Origin: Membranipora membranacea
Taxonomy: Eukaryota; Bryozoa; Gymnolaemata; Cheilostomatida; Membraniporidae
NCBI GenBank assembly: GCA_914767715.1
Contig: OU612070.1
Coordinates: 8,637,501 to 8,701,500 of the forward strand
Reading direction: 5' to 3'
Length of the DNA: 64,000 nt
The translations under genes were made by a program, and so were the position numbers. Positions 13,601-23,900 of this stretch are shown piece after piece (positions within the stretch are counted from its first letter, which is position 1; every line of letters begins with the position of its first letter). The notes under the pieces were generated by a model that saw only the letters and a list, made by a program, of their open reading frames with translations, did not search any database and was not told the origin of the DNA.

Positions 13601-14542
13601 TAACATGTTCCCGCCCCTGATTTATAAAATTGATCTCCTCGTCACACCAAATTCCTTCTGATGGTACTCATGCTAAGTGAATTAGTTCACTCTCTAGCGG
13701 TCAGAGATATACATGCAATGGTATATTACGTGATCGGTGTGCCCAAATACCTTTTAGCTTACTAGTAGTTCTTTGTCATTTAGTATAAGTACCATTGCAA
13801 GGAATTTGGTGTGACGACCTGCAGTAGATTTCAGTAATTAGGGGTGGGTACTTGTTAGGTACTCATACTAAATAGACTCTAACGATCAGAGATACACATG
13901 TTAATAGTGTATGCTCGATGTCAGTGTAGGGCTTGATCTAGGCTTATAGCCGCCCAGAACCCGATACCTTTTAGCTGACTAGTAGTTTTATTTCATGTTT
14001 CCTTCTACATGCAGGATCCTATAGTAAGTAGACTATGCAAACTTTTTTTAACACTTTTCAACCCTATCTTTGATATGATGTTTTCATAGTATTATTAGCG
14101 CATACAATACATACGTTATTTTATCATTTTGTTAGACATAGATTGTCTCGTATACTCGCCTACGCCTATGCTGCTGCAAAGCTGCTCGGTTTGTGGCTTG
14201 TTGCTGTCTCTTTGTCCATATAATAATTTCATATCATCCCTGGATGATACTCTTATATGAAAACTTGATGGACGCATTGCACTAAAACTTATCTAGATCA
14301 GATGATTGAACTACAACAGGAGTTGAGAAAGTTATGGTCAGAGTTTGTTACTTTTATTTTTGAATTCCTGCTCAATGATATCAGGTAACATAAAAACTGG
14401 GCACTGAAATCAAGCTGTTTTCAGGATATTGACACGTTATTTTATGTTTCAGGTGCCCTCAATTTTAAATAATATGCTCAAAAGAGATGAGGAGGACTTG
14501 GTGAACCCCCGTAAACTTCCACAGACTAATTCAGACAACTGA
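1699..14542 (+). CDS. Multi-exon ankyrin-repeat protein (about 900 aa) with internal exon-block duplication
   Basis: Coding exons: 1699-1902, about 2313-2478 (2328 also possible as start), 2908-3024, 3265-3410, 3784-3850, 5295-5438, 5942-6094, 6700-6900, 7237-7362, 8617-8732, 9444-9546, 9723-9893, 10058-10212, 10693-10848, 11255-11434, 11876-11963, 12219-12436, 12857-12949, 14015-14023, 14453-14542. From the third exon on, intron phases match and junctions are GT-AG. ATG 1699 is chosen because an in-frame TGA (1681) and a splice acceptor (1667) lie just upstream. Ankyrin signatures are clear: GNTCLHLSC (exon 2), GWTYLHLIAD (exon 8), GQTMLHKLVL (exon 13), YGRTLIHLAILHKN and RTPLHYAAA (exon 17). 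No signal peptide or membrane segment is seen, so it is probably an intracellular binding scaffold. No enzymatic domain was recognised. Exons 1-6 and 7-12 are homologous blocks. The weakest join is exon 1 to exon 2. An AATAAA at 14954-14959 is a plausible polyadenylation signal. The family-level call is firm; orthology is unknown. Confidence 0.88.
4235..4448. mobile_element. MITE family 1, copy 1 (hAT-like)
   Basis: A roughly 215-bp element in an intron of the ankyrin gene. The two ends are inverted repeats: the left end reads CACCCTGACATCGA and then TGTGTATCTCTGATCG; the right end carries the complement, CGATCAGAGATACACATG, and ends in CAGTGTG. It is flanked on both sides by CCTAATA (4227-4233 and 4450-4456), a probable target-site duplication. 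It has no coding capacity. Other copies lie at 11524-11711, 13547-13741 and, inverted, 13785-13928. Confidence 0.8.
5537..5670. repeat. Direct plus inverted repeat cluster (hairpin-prone)
   Basis: Two head-to-tail units of about 38 bp (5537-5574 and 5575-5614) share CATTCCAGTA, CCACTGGTCACGCTGCAG. A third partial copy in inverted orientation follows at 5637-5670 (GACCAGTGGAGGGGGAGTAA). The arrangement can fold into a stem of about 20 bp. It is intronic in the ankyrin gene. Confidence 0.8.
9255..9412. repeat. AT-rich degenerate tandem repeat
   Basis: Irregular tandem repetition of motifs such as TATACTATATA and ACTTTATACT within an intron of the ankyrin gene. This is low-complexity sequence with no sign of a coding exon. 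The next exon begins at 9444. Confidence 0.75.
10905..11050 (-). mobile_element. SINE family B fragment
   Basis: Shares GGTGGC(A/T)TGTA and TTTC(A/G)AAGAGGCAGAGG(C/G)GGAT, in the same order and spacing, with the better preserved copy at 36790-37030, which carries a tRNA-like B box. The tRNA-like head is not visible here. Intronic in the ankyrin gene. Confidence 0.55.
11524..11711. mobile_element. MITE family 1, copy 2 (right end degraded)
   Basis: It starts CACACTGACATCGA and keeps the internal TGTGTATCTCTGATCG block, the middle (GTCACACTAAATTCCTTCTG) and CATGCTAAGTGAATTGGTTCAC of the family. The right terminal inverted repeat is worn or deleted after 11700. It is intronic. Confidence 0.7.
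12103..12155. repeat. 11-bp triplicate GGGTTGGAGGT repeat
   Basis: The unit GGGTTGGAGGT is repeated about three times, and CCCACCCTCC, nearly its complement, follows a few bases later. The stretch is G-rich on the plus strand and could fold. It lies in the intron before the exon at 12219. Confidence 0.8.
12535..12695 (-). mobile_element. SINE family A, copy 1 (tRNA-derived)
   Basis: On the minus strand a tRNA-like head shows an A box (GGTGGCTCAGTTGGATAG) and a B box (AGGTTTGAACC). The family body follows: CAGGTGTGCTCCGACCTG, CCTGCAAAC, and CTGGCGC. Related copies are at 34848-34960, 49262-49440 and 50437-50605. Intronic in the ankyrin gene. Confidence 0.75.
13547..13741. mobile_element. MITE family 1, copy 3 with near-perfect 8-bp target duplication
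   Basis: A full-length 195-bp copy beginning CACACTGACATC and ending GATCGGTGTG. It is flanked by CAAAATAC (13539-13546) and CCAAATAC (13743-13750), which match at 7 of 8 positions. Eight bases is the target duplication size typical of hAT transposons. A related sequence at about 13932-13990 shows the same flanks without the element. Confidence 0.8.
13785..13928. mobile_element. MITE family 1, copy 4 (inverted, truncated)
   Basis: Reads as the reverse complement of the other copies: AAGGAATTTGGTGTGACGA in the middle, CGATCAGAGATACACATG, then TCGATGTCAGTG at the end. The other end is missing. It lies head-on to copy 3 about 45 bp away, so the pair could form a hairpin in the pre-mRNA of the ankyrin gene. 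Confidence 0.7.
14015..14023 (+). CDS. 9-nt microexon of the ankyrin gene
   Basis: The segment encodes Asp-Pro-Ile. It is preceded by TGCAG and followed by GTAAGTAG, both strong splice signals. The preceding exon ends in phase 0 and the next begins in phase 0, so inclusion or skipping leaves the frame intact. This makes it a candidate for alternative splicing. It is inferred from sequence only. Confidence 0.5.
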
Positions 14543-15637
14543 GGCTAAAATCGGTACAACGTGTGTGAACAAGCATACAGGTCTCATTAAGTATTCCATG
14601 ATCATTGGACTATAGGTGAATTTACCTCACCTGTTTAGTATTCATTTAATATATGCTCTGTTACTTGATATTTCACACATTGATATAGCTGATCTTTCAG
14701 TACTTTTTTTGCGAAATGATGACTGAAAATTTATTCCAAATCGCGGCATTATTCCTATGGTGTTTTTACCCAGCTAAGATTTTTCCATGCATTTGTGCAA
14801 CAATATTTTTATATGCCTTTAAGATTCCGCCCAGAGTGATGTGGCCTTTATTTTTTGTATTTAATCACAGCAAAGATGAGATTGATTGCCAAATTTTGTT
14901 TCTATGTTTTTTTGTAACACCGCTGTTTTTTTGCAGTATTTTTTGTGGTAGACAATAAATAAGTACAACAATTTAGCTTCGATTGATTTACAATGCATGC
15001 TGTCCTATGGGTGTCCGTACTGTCCTAGATATATGATATATGGTATAAGATGGAATCTCAATACAGTTGAGAGATCTTTATGTTGCTTGTGCAATCAGGG
15101 AGGTGCAATAGAGAGTTACTTTTGCAACTTAGAGATGTCCTCTCAAAAAGTGTGTAGACGACTCAGTAAGGCATACCAGTTAAAGTTTAGAGGAACTCTG
15201 TGAGCAGGGGGTATGGGAAAACTGCTGCGAGTTGAGAATGAACACTCAGCATAGACTGATTATCTGGTTGGTACATCACTTAAAAGCTTTATATTTGAAT
15301 AATACAATAGGCACTGTGGTAACAGAATATAGCACAAAATAGTTTACGAAGAAAGGGAGTTAGCACAGAGTGACTGTATGACCATGAACGACTAGGCTCA
15401 ACACAACTTGAAGTTTGACCGAATAATGATCAAAATGTTTACATCACACATCTATTCATCATTCTACTACCGGGTTCTTGAAAACGTGGAAAGGCAGAAA
15501 ATCGTTTTCCGCAATGTCAAAAATGCTAAAAACATTTTCCGGGTTTTTCAGAAAAGTTGGAAAATGGTTTTTCCGCACATTAAGAATAGTTTGACAGTAG
15601 AAGTCAGTAGTTGTATCTACTTGTTAGCACCAGTTGA
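14543..15637. other. Convergent intergenic / 3' UTR region
   Basis: This lies between the stop of the plus-strand ankyrin gene and the stop of the minus-strand gene that follows, so it holds both 3' UTRs. AATAAA at 14954-14959 is a plausible signal for the ankyrin mRNA. Open frames at 14716-14958 and 15408-15659 show no homology or splice support. Confidence 0.5.
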
Positions 15638-18600
15638 TCATCTCACAGGAGTTATGTAGTGTTTGATGTCATGATAGTTTCGGATGGCATCAATATTAGC
15701 TATGATATCAGCCTCGGCTCGACCCTGAAACAGTAAAAATACAGCTATTCAAAACTTTGTTAGTCCCACATAGATCGACCTCTGTTGTTACATTATTTAC
15801 AACTGAGAATTGAACTAAAAATAACAATAATTTTAATACTGCACACAATAATCCATACTATGCGACCGATACTCCATACAACTGTGAAGGTTGTAGCCGC
15901 CTTTGCAAAACATTCCATATCTCAATAGTATTGATCTGAAGTGTCGCTCCTCAGGGGTTGGTTACACACACAGCTGGGATTTTCACAAAATAGTTTGATT
16001 CAAGTTGAATACATTTCCATCAAACTACTTTATAGTCCTTGTATCACACATTTGATCGAGCCAATCAAATTATTGGAAATTAAGCTCAAAAGCCATGTTG
16101 AAATACTTGACTAATAACTTTGTCAGACTAAAGCTTATATCAGCTATTGAGTTTTCTCACACAAAATATATAAGGTTATAACAAATCCAGAACATATTGC
16201 CCTTTTTTGGATAATTCTACTTTCATTTGGTGGGTGTAGACAGTAACTGATTAGTGAAGGTGTGTGCGTGTTTTACTATTAATCCTGCTAGGGTGGCTCC
16301 TGCTAGGAAAAGCGCCGAGAATGACGTGGAATGTCCTTCTTTAAACCGTGTTTTGATCAAATCAAAAGAATATATTTGGTGAGTAGGTATAGACAGCTAC
16401 TGATTTGTGCGAGTGTGTTTTTCCACCATTAAGCCAGCTATAGAATGGCTCCCGCCCGAAGAATGAAACAAATAGTGAAATGGAAGCGGAATGGGTATAT
16501 GAAACAATATATAAAAGTCCACACCTGGTTTTTGGACTTACGACATGCAATATTTGATCGGTCAGTTTTTGGTAGATGACCACTATTTCATTAGCTATGG
16601 ATGAGACTCGAGACCTCATAGTAGGTCCACCCATAGGTGCATAAAGGGACAGTAACTCCAGTTTTGTCTACATTGAACATGTTTACAATAGTTAATTGGG
16701 TAAGGATACATATTAAGTCTATGGGATGCAGTGACATAGATTACTAGGTTTATTTTGGCTCTTGTCATGACATGAACTGTCTTGAAAGCATGAATCATGG
16801 CAGACAGAGCGGCAAACAGACAGACTGACAGACAGACTTCTAACTTACATTCACAATGTTCACACACTCACACACGGTCACTATACTTACAGCAATGAGT
16901 TCTTTTAGAGTAGCTTCATCTTGCATAGTTTCGGTGGGCGAGGATCGCCCGCTATCAGCTGCAGCCCGACTCTCTAACCACTTCCAGATATCCTCATCGT
17001 TTGTCAGCCCCTCGCTGGTGGCTACCCCCTCACTCTTTCCTCTCATCTGATGAAGCAGGTCTATAGCACTGATAGATTTAGCTTTCTGCAGTTTCTGCTT
17101 CATTGATACGGTTTCCCAGTTAACGTCAGTATTTGAAAAGGATTCATTCAAGTTTTGTTCAGGCTCTTTAGTCTTATATCTGTTTATTGTGTTGCTGTCA
17201 CTTCGTCTTCGCTGACGAACGTCTGGTATCTCAGTATCGTCTGGGATATCAGGAGGTGCTACTGTTATCGAGTGCTGAGAAAAAGCGTCCCCATCCGCTT
17301 GTGATCCAGCTACTGCAGTGACTGAGGCTATACGATTTCTGCTCTCTGGTGTGAGCAGATCAGATGTTAGCGACACATCATCCTTTGTCTCAGCCAAGCT
17401 TGCCATTGAAGCTATTCTGTGACTACAAATACAATATACACATTTCATACTACCCGAGACACATCATGATGGTGATTAGTGATACCATAATAAAAATACC
17501 CAATTGCTAACAGTCACCGACACCAACAAAGTGGATTGATTGATTAATTGATTAATCTGAGTTTCTAGGCAGCGTAGTCAATGCATCTGTTTTGGTTTGC
17601 TGGCATAAAATAACATGATGATTTAAATTTCTTCCTCAATCTTCTCACAAATACCTTTCACCGTTCTCTGCAGGCTGTTTGCTTTGCTCATGAGTTTCTG
17701 CACCGAGAGACAAATAAGGTACTTCCTGTTTGTTTTCAATCTCTATCTCCATTTTTTTATTATGGTCATCGTCCTATTTCAAAAAAAATTATTGATTAAT
17801 TCATGTCTTTATTAAAACTCTGTAATAATTAAAAAGCATTTTTAGGCGATTTGCCTTGTGAACCTAATGTGGATATTTTTGCAGCCAGAATTGTGCTAAG
17901 TAAGTAAATACTTTTATTCTATGGCGATGGGAGAGCATCAAAGTTGTCTTCTAACAACACCAGAACATTGATCCTGAAAGCAAAATCAAAAGACAACTGG
18001 TCATTATTGATCTTATATGACAACATGGTTTTGAACAACGTCATTTATTTCCTACCACGCAGGCCTCTTCACTCAACTTTGCAATAAACATTAGAAAAGT
18101 TCAAAGATCCCAGGTCTATTGTACACAATATTACAATCGCTACTGTTCTATCAGGGAATGGTGGTGATACAAAGCACTATCTTATTATATAATATCTCAC
18201 CTCAAACAATAATGTCTCTTTGGTGACAGAGATGTTGCCAGAGCTTTTTCTTCGTTTCCTGGCTGAGGCAGTGCGTAAGAATTGACGAGAACTAGATGAG
18301 CAGCTGCCACGTCGTGCTGTCTTCTCTACGGATAGGTGCATATTCTCCTCAGCTATTCGATCTAGAGACCAGAATATAAATACCAGCGATTAATTCCCAT
18401 GCAGACAACATAAAAACCAGTCCACAACAAGTAAAAGCGATCCAATTTTCATGGTTTAAAGGACTTCCAGGAGTGTCAGGCTTGCTTCCGCTTGCTATTC
18501 CGATGTGTAACATATACTGTGTCTGGTAGATTATTAATGAGTCACATGGTTCCTCACATTTTGTTTTAAAGTTTACCCTATAGAATTGGTGAAAAAATTT

Positions 18601-18994
18601 GATAACAGTCCAAAACGTAAACCAAACATAATTCAAACTCCTGCTTTTTCACAGAGCTTTCAGATCAATACATTTCAATACTAGTGTCGGGATGCACAAG
18701 TATCAACAGGTTGTTTTGGTGGGTAGTAGTCAAATCGCAGGTCTACTTCAAAAGCTGGGACATTGGCAATGTTTGACTCCCCCAACAAAAACCCAAGGGG
18801 GGGTCAGTCAAACATTATCAAAGTCCCAGGCTTTGGAGTAGACCTGTCAGTAAAGCAAAAAAAACAATACAGCCCAACTTACGACTGAGCGATACACTGC
18901 TGACTACTATATAAGGTACAAGTGGTTTGACATCTCTGTGTTCTGGTTCTGCAGCATCTACGGCTGACGAGCGTGTCGTACATACGCTTCCCAT
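15638..18994 (-). CDS. Novel 334-aa Ser/Thr/Arg-rich protein with N-terminal dual-acylation motif
   Basis: Five coding exons with consistent phases: 18994-18883, 18361-18201, 17773-17655, 17416-16891, 15724-15638, giving 1,005 nt with stop. The protein begins MGSVCTTRSS. Gly2, Ser6-like spacing and Cys5 fit N-myristoylation plus palmitoylation, so plasma-membrane attachment is predicted. Next comes a basic, serine-rich segment (ARRGSCSSSSRQ, SARKRRKSSGN) resembling kinase target sites or a nuclear-type basic patch. An acidic and polar, probably disordered middle follows (PPDIPDDTEIPD, RQRRRSDSN). The C-terminal 100 residues are more ordered, with helices around MKQKLQKAKSISAIDLLHQM and DEDIWKWLESRAAADSGR, and the end is NYHDIKHYITPVR. 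No catalytic domain or known family was recognised. The start is the first ATG of the exon. A membrane-tethered adaptor is only an inference. Confidence 0.8.
18738..18846. repeat. Foldback element with about 48-bp arms
   Basis: The left arm starts CAGGTCTACTTCAAAAGC and runs through GTTTGACTCCCCC. The right arm is its approximate complement, GGGGGTCAGTCAAAC through GGAGTAGACCTG. A short loop separates them. This is a MITE-like foldback in the first intron of the dual-acylated protein gene. No target duplication was identified. Confidence 0.75.
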
Positions 18995-20953
18995 AATGCC
19001 TAGCAAACTCTTCTCAGTACTGTTATACAACTACTGTTAACGTTTTGCTGTACTCTACAAAAGATGAATGACAAATTCAGGGTCGAGTATTGCTTATATA
19101 TGGCAAATATTGCAGCATGTGGTTGATGTCACATGTGCTATCTTATAGTGATATTACAAACACAAGGACTTTGGTGAGAGTCGCATCCTTCCCTTAAGGG
19201 GGTCATCAGTCTTGTTATCGCTGCCTGAATCATCAATCATCATGATTTTGTCCAAAGAGCAAAAAAGTAATAATCATGTTCTAATTATGGATAATAAGCT
19301 GCTACTATGAAAGTGACAGTAAATGTGGCAATTAGGATATGTACGTCTGGATATAAGTGTGAAACCAAATCAACAGAGTATGATACCCGCTATTAGGGTC
19401 ATCGCCAGAACACAGTTTGTCTGACCTCTCAGAAATTCTGTTCCTTTTTTAAATGTTCGAACTTAGTCCAGGCCGCTGTTTGTGGCGTTCCTGTCATCAA
19501 CCTGCGCCCAATCAGATGGAGCGCTTGAGCCTGGTTATATCATGTTCTAAAAGTCTGAAAATCGATCAATTCTTCTACTCACCTTTCGTTGGATGACAAT
19601 AATGTGGTTATGCCACCAGGAAGAAGCAAACAGGGCTCTGATGGAACTGCGCCATGATTAAGTAAAAACAAACTGTATTAGCAAGAAGTTGACAACTGCA
19701 CTGAGCCGACTAAAGTGATCAGGTTTCATTAATTGATATCTTTTATTCTATCCTATTATTCTCAGAGCCATTATTGTGATTGTGCATAGAGATCAATATT
19801 ATCTCATTTCATAAACAAAAGACTATAGAATGGATTATCTTAATATCCTTAATGTTAGGAGTTCATTCCAAGATACCTTATTATTAGTTTCTTATAAGAA
19901 GTCTATAAATATTTGACCACCAATACCAATTATACTCATGACAAATACTTCATTAAACGCACCAATACAAGTACATCTGAGCGCATGGCAGCCTTTTACA
20001 GTTTTACAGTATGAGCCTTCTAAAGTTTTACAGTTATGCAATGCTCATTGGGCCTATGTGAAGTTATACAGATATACAATAATATTCATTTGCCTTGGTG
20101 ACATCAGAAACAACAACAGATTTTGTAGTAAACAAATGATCATGCTTATATTCTGTGATTAATAGTTCCGAAATTAGCACCATGTGTGGCTATCATATCT
20201 AATTAACCGAAATTAAGTCTTAAAAATAAACTTTCAATTCAACAATAGACTTTGCCTATAGGCTGTGGGTGATTGGTCCGCACGCAATTATCATGCGTAA
20301 TATTTTATTGTGCACTACATTTGCGTGTAGGCTTTATGTTGCGTTCACTGTGTAATTTCCCTAAATACATAATAAACATAATCAAATAAATTTTCAAATT
20401 GGCATTATAATAAATTCAAAACAATAGCGTCGAAACATTGGTGCCTGTTTATTAGCGATGGTCCACTAAACCCATCTTATGTGCCCAACACAGCCTATTT
20501 TGACTGGTCATATTAGTGAGGAACCTTATCAACTCCAATGAAAAACATAGGGCCACTCAGATAATCCATTTGATATTAGCCTTTTTCTGTGGCGACTTGG
20601 GCTGAACATTTATATTTGTTCGAATATCAATGTTTGGGAAATTGAAAACTGTGATAAAGAAAATAGCACCGCTGCTTTGGGATTCGCAAAGAAAAATCAA
20701 TCAAAATGATTCACCAACTGCACTCAATGTATATCACATTGGCACCCTGATGTCAACCTAAATGTTTTCACTTTTAGTAAAGTAGTTCCTGAACACCTTC
20801 CTTACTTAAAGTGAAAATATTAAAAAATATTATAAATATTTTAAATATTTATTCAAAGTTTTTATAATGGCACTTAGTAGATAATATTACTTCAAATTTG
20901 ATCATCAAATATTGCTTTTCCATCCTAAGCCAATGTTAGTGTTATAAGTCCAA
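18995..20953. other. Intergenic region, nothing recognised
   Basis: AT-rich sequence between two minus-strand genes. It should contain the promoter and 5' UTR of the gene starting at 18994 and the 3' UTR of the next gene. No open frame longer than about 75 codons carries a recognisable domain, and no clear repeat family member was found. Confidence 0.45.
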
Positions 20954-23900
20954 CTAAGTGGTATTTATTTTGATTGGTTGGCTCTTTGGTTTGGTAGGGG
21001 GAGCTGACTGTAATACAGGAGGCTTGTTTCTGCGATCGCGGGCATGTAACGCTTTCTCTACACCCATCGCTGCACCCACAGACTTGTTTGTTTGTGGCTT
21101 GTTTGGGATGCTGATCGTTGTATCCTCGATGAGAGAGGTGTGTAGATTTGGCGTGCTTGTATCGGTAGCTGTAGGGTTACCATGCTGGATAAATAAGTAT
21201 AAATGAATATATAAATAAATAATTATATATAAGATTAATTTGGTCACATGATGGAGGCTTATCTGTACCATCAGCGATGAAATACACATTGAATGTTAGC
21301 TGACAAGGTATAGTGTAACTGATCTGATGGTTTATGCAGTTTCTAGAACGTCACACAAAATATGGTAAAATAAACAACAATTAAGAATTTTTATAAAAAT
21401 AAAAACAATGGGTCTTTATTCTGTATACTGGAGTTGAAGCGTAAACCTTGACTATCCCATACAATCAGTGCAGTAGTACACGCTACACTATATTCAGGAT
21501 AATTGTGCGGGAGAGACTGAGTGGGAGTTGTGTTTATGTTGTGTGTACTATTTTTACACACGTGAACTGTTCACATAATCAAATTAGCTGTTCAAACCCG
21601 GATCACTTTCGTTGCATGTCTTGGTTTGTGTTAGCGACATTCCATTAACCGCCTCTGGTAGAAGATTGATAGAAGAATGCCACTTACAATGACCCGGACA
21701 ATCAAATTAGCAGCTAGTAGTTTAGATGAAAACTTCATTGCTGTTCTCAGCACAGCAGCAACATGGTATAATGTTAGCATTATCCCAAAAAAGGAGTCGA
21801 GGCTAGTATAATATTATTTTGATGCTCTTCGCGTGTATTGATAACCTGGCGCATTCTACTAAGGTTTGAATATCAAACTTTGTGAAGGGGAGACAAACAC
21901 TCTACTAATATAGTCGTTGCTACGTTTCCTTTTTCAAATTATTGTTACAGAGCACCCCCATTCCGGTTTGATGTCATGAATTCGTATATTCATGAACAAT
22001 GCAAACGGTAATGAATCACTACAGAATTTGGACCAAATCATCCCCAAGCATGCACCGAAAGGATACACTTACAAAAAGGTTTTTGAATTATAGAAAATAT
22101 ACTTACAGAAACTGGTGGCATTTGTTTATTAGTCTGAGGGTCGCACCTAGGAAATTCAGGAGGGGTTTGAGCAGGCTTCACTCTGTCCCCGCAGCGAGCC
22201 GAAGAGTTACTTAGTCCACTGGTCTGACTATTAGATTTTTTCCTTCTACAATACAGCAACCATAAGATAATATAGTATCAACAAGAGCATAAATCTATAT
22301 CAACTTCAGCGGGTATATTACGCCGTAATCAGAATCAGAATCTGTGTAATTGACTTTATTAAAATTTTATAATTCATGGCTATGAAAGCATCACTGAGGA
22401 CACCGGTGGATCTATTCAAACTTTTTTGAGTAGAGATACGAGATACACTGGTGCCATAACATCCCTAGGTAATGATATAGTGGAAAACAGATTAATAGAA
22501 TATTCTCCCATATGGAGTTGTCCTCACATACAACAGGAGTAGACAACTATTGCACAACCACCAAAGAATTTGACTCATCCATCCATCGGTAATTTAGTCT
22601 ATTATTAAGTCTATGGACCAATCCCTTTTCTAGATACATAGCCACACTGGCAAAAAATCTGGTGAAGCCAGGTAGCCAGATATAATATAATATATAGTAT
22701 AAATACAGCAAGTGCTAATAAAAAATATCAAGTAAATTTAGTGTAGGAACCAATCGCTTCACATGACAGGTAAAACGATGTGGCTTATACAGACCTTGTG
22801 TACCAACTCATTGAGTTAGAGAATAGTTTAACTCCTGGCAGTAATTTAGCCCCTGTACCAGACCATTTCATTAATAGTTCTCCCGTATTCAAACCTGTTT
22901 GAGCTTCAATAAAGGAAAACAAAATATAATCAGGTCATTTTCATGCAACTACAACTATTATCAAAGTAAAGCAATATTACTTGGCTTAGCAGATTATTAG
23001 TTTATTTTACAACTTCCCCTATACACTGATGGAATGACCCCTAAAAATATCGAAGAGACATGACTCACCACAGTCCTGGACTGTGCCTAAAGATCCACGA
23101 CCAAAAGTTTTCATCTTAGCAGCATTAAGTTTGCGTGTATGCTGCTCGACTATACTTGGTGATGATTTAGTATGCCTTGCCACACCTCGTGCTCCTTTTG
23201 TTTCCTTGGAAGATTTGCTGACAGAGGTATGATCTATACAAAACCATGAAATTTTCCATCGTATCAGAGATATGTATGAATAACATATGCACCAAGTTTT
23301 ACTGATCACTCACATCACATACGGACGTAGACAACATTCCACTCATAGAACATGTAGGTCCAAACTTGTTGTATATTGCTTAGTAGCACGCCTAGACACC
23401 AGGTGTTAAAACAAATCACTTCTGTATCTTACAAACAGTTTACAAATTTTAGTTATGGTGCATTATGGGTTTTATAGCGACTGCCATCAGAGTTTAACCT
23501 ATCATCAGTTCATATTTGTCTAGTCTTAAACTGCTGTATAAGGAGCTAAATCCCAAATAGCCCTTTGGTTTGGCACACTAAACAAGACAGCTCAGAATAT
23601 GAAAAGGCAAATGGTACAAAAATAGTTCATTCATTCGGGATGGCGATTGCGGTCGTCAAAGGGGTGAGAGTAACGACCGCCTACAGCCGTTATCGCCATC
23701 CCAAATTAATGTACTCCTTTTGTATCATTTGCCTGGCTCATTATCGCCGCCCCAAACGCCATTGAGGTCATTAAAACCTACCAGTTACATTCGGTGAAGT
23801 GTTCCTGATATTGAGAGCGATCTTATTATTACTGAGACCTGCTTGTAATTTATTCTGGTTGAGTGATGCAGTATTTTGTGTGACACAGGAGGGCGTCGGA

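Noticed and set aside
14716-14958. 80-codon hydrophobic frame after the ankyrin stop
   Set aside because: It lies in the 3' UTR and ends at the AATAAA signal; hydrophobicity comes from T-rich composition.
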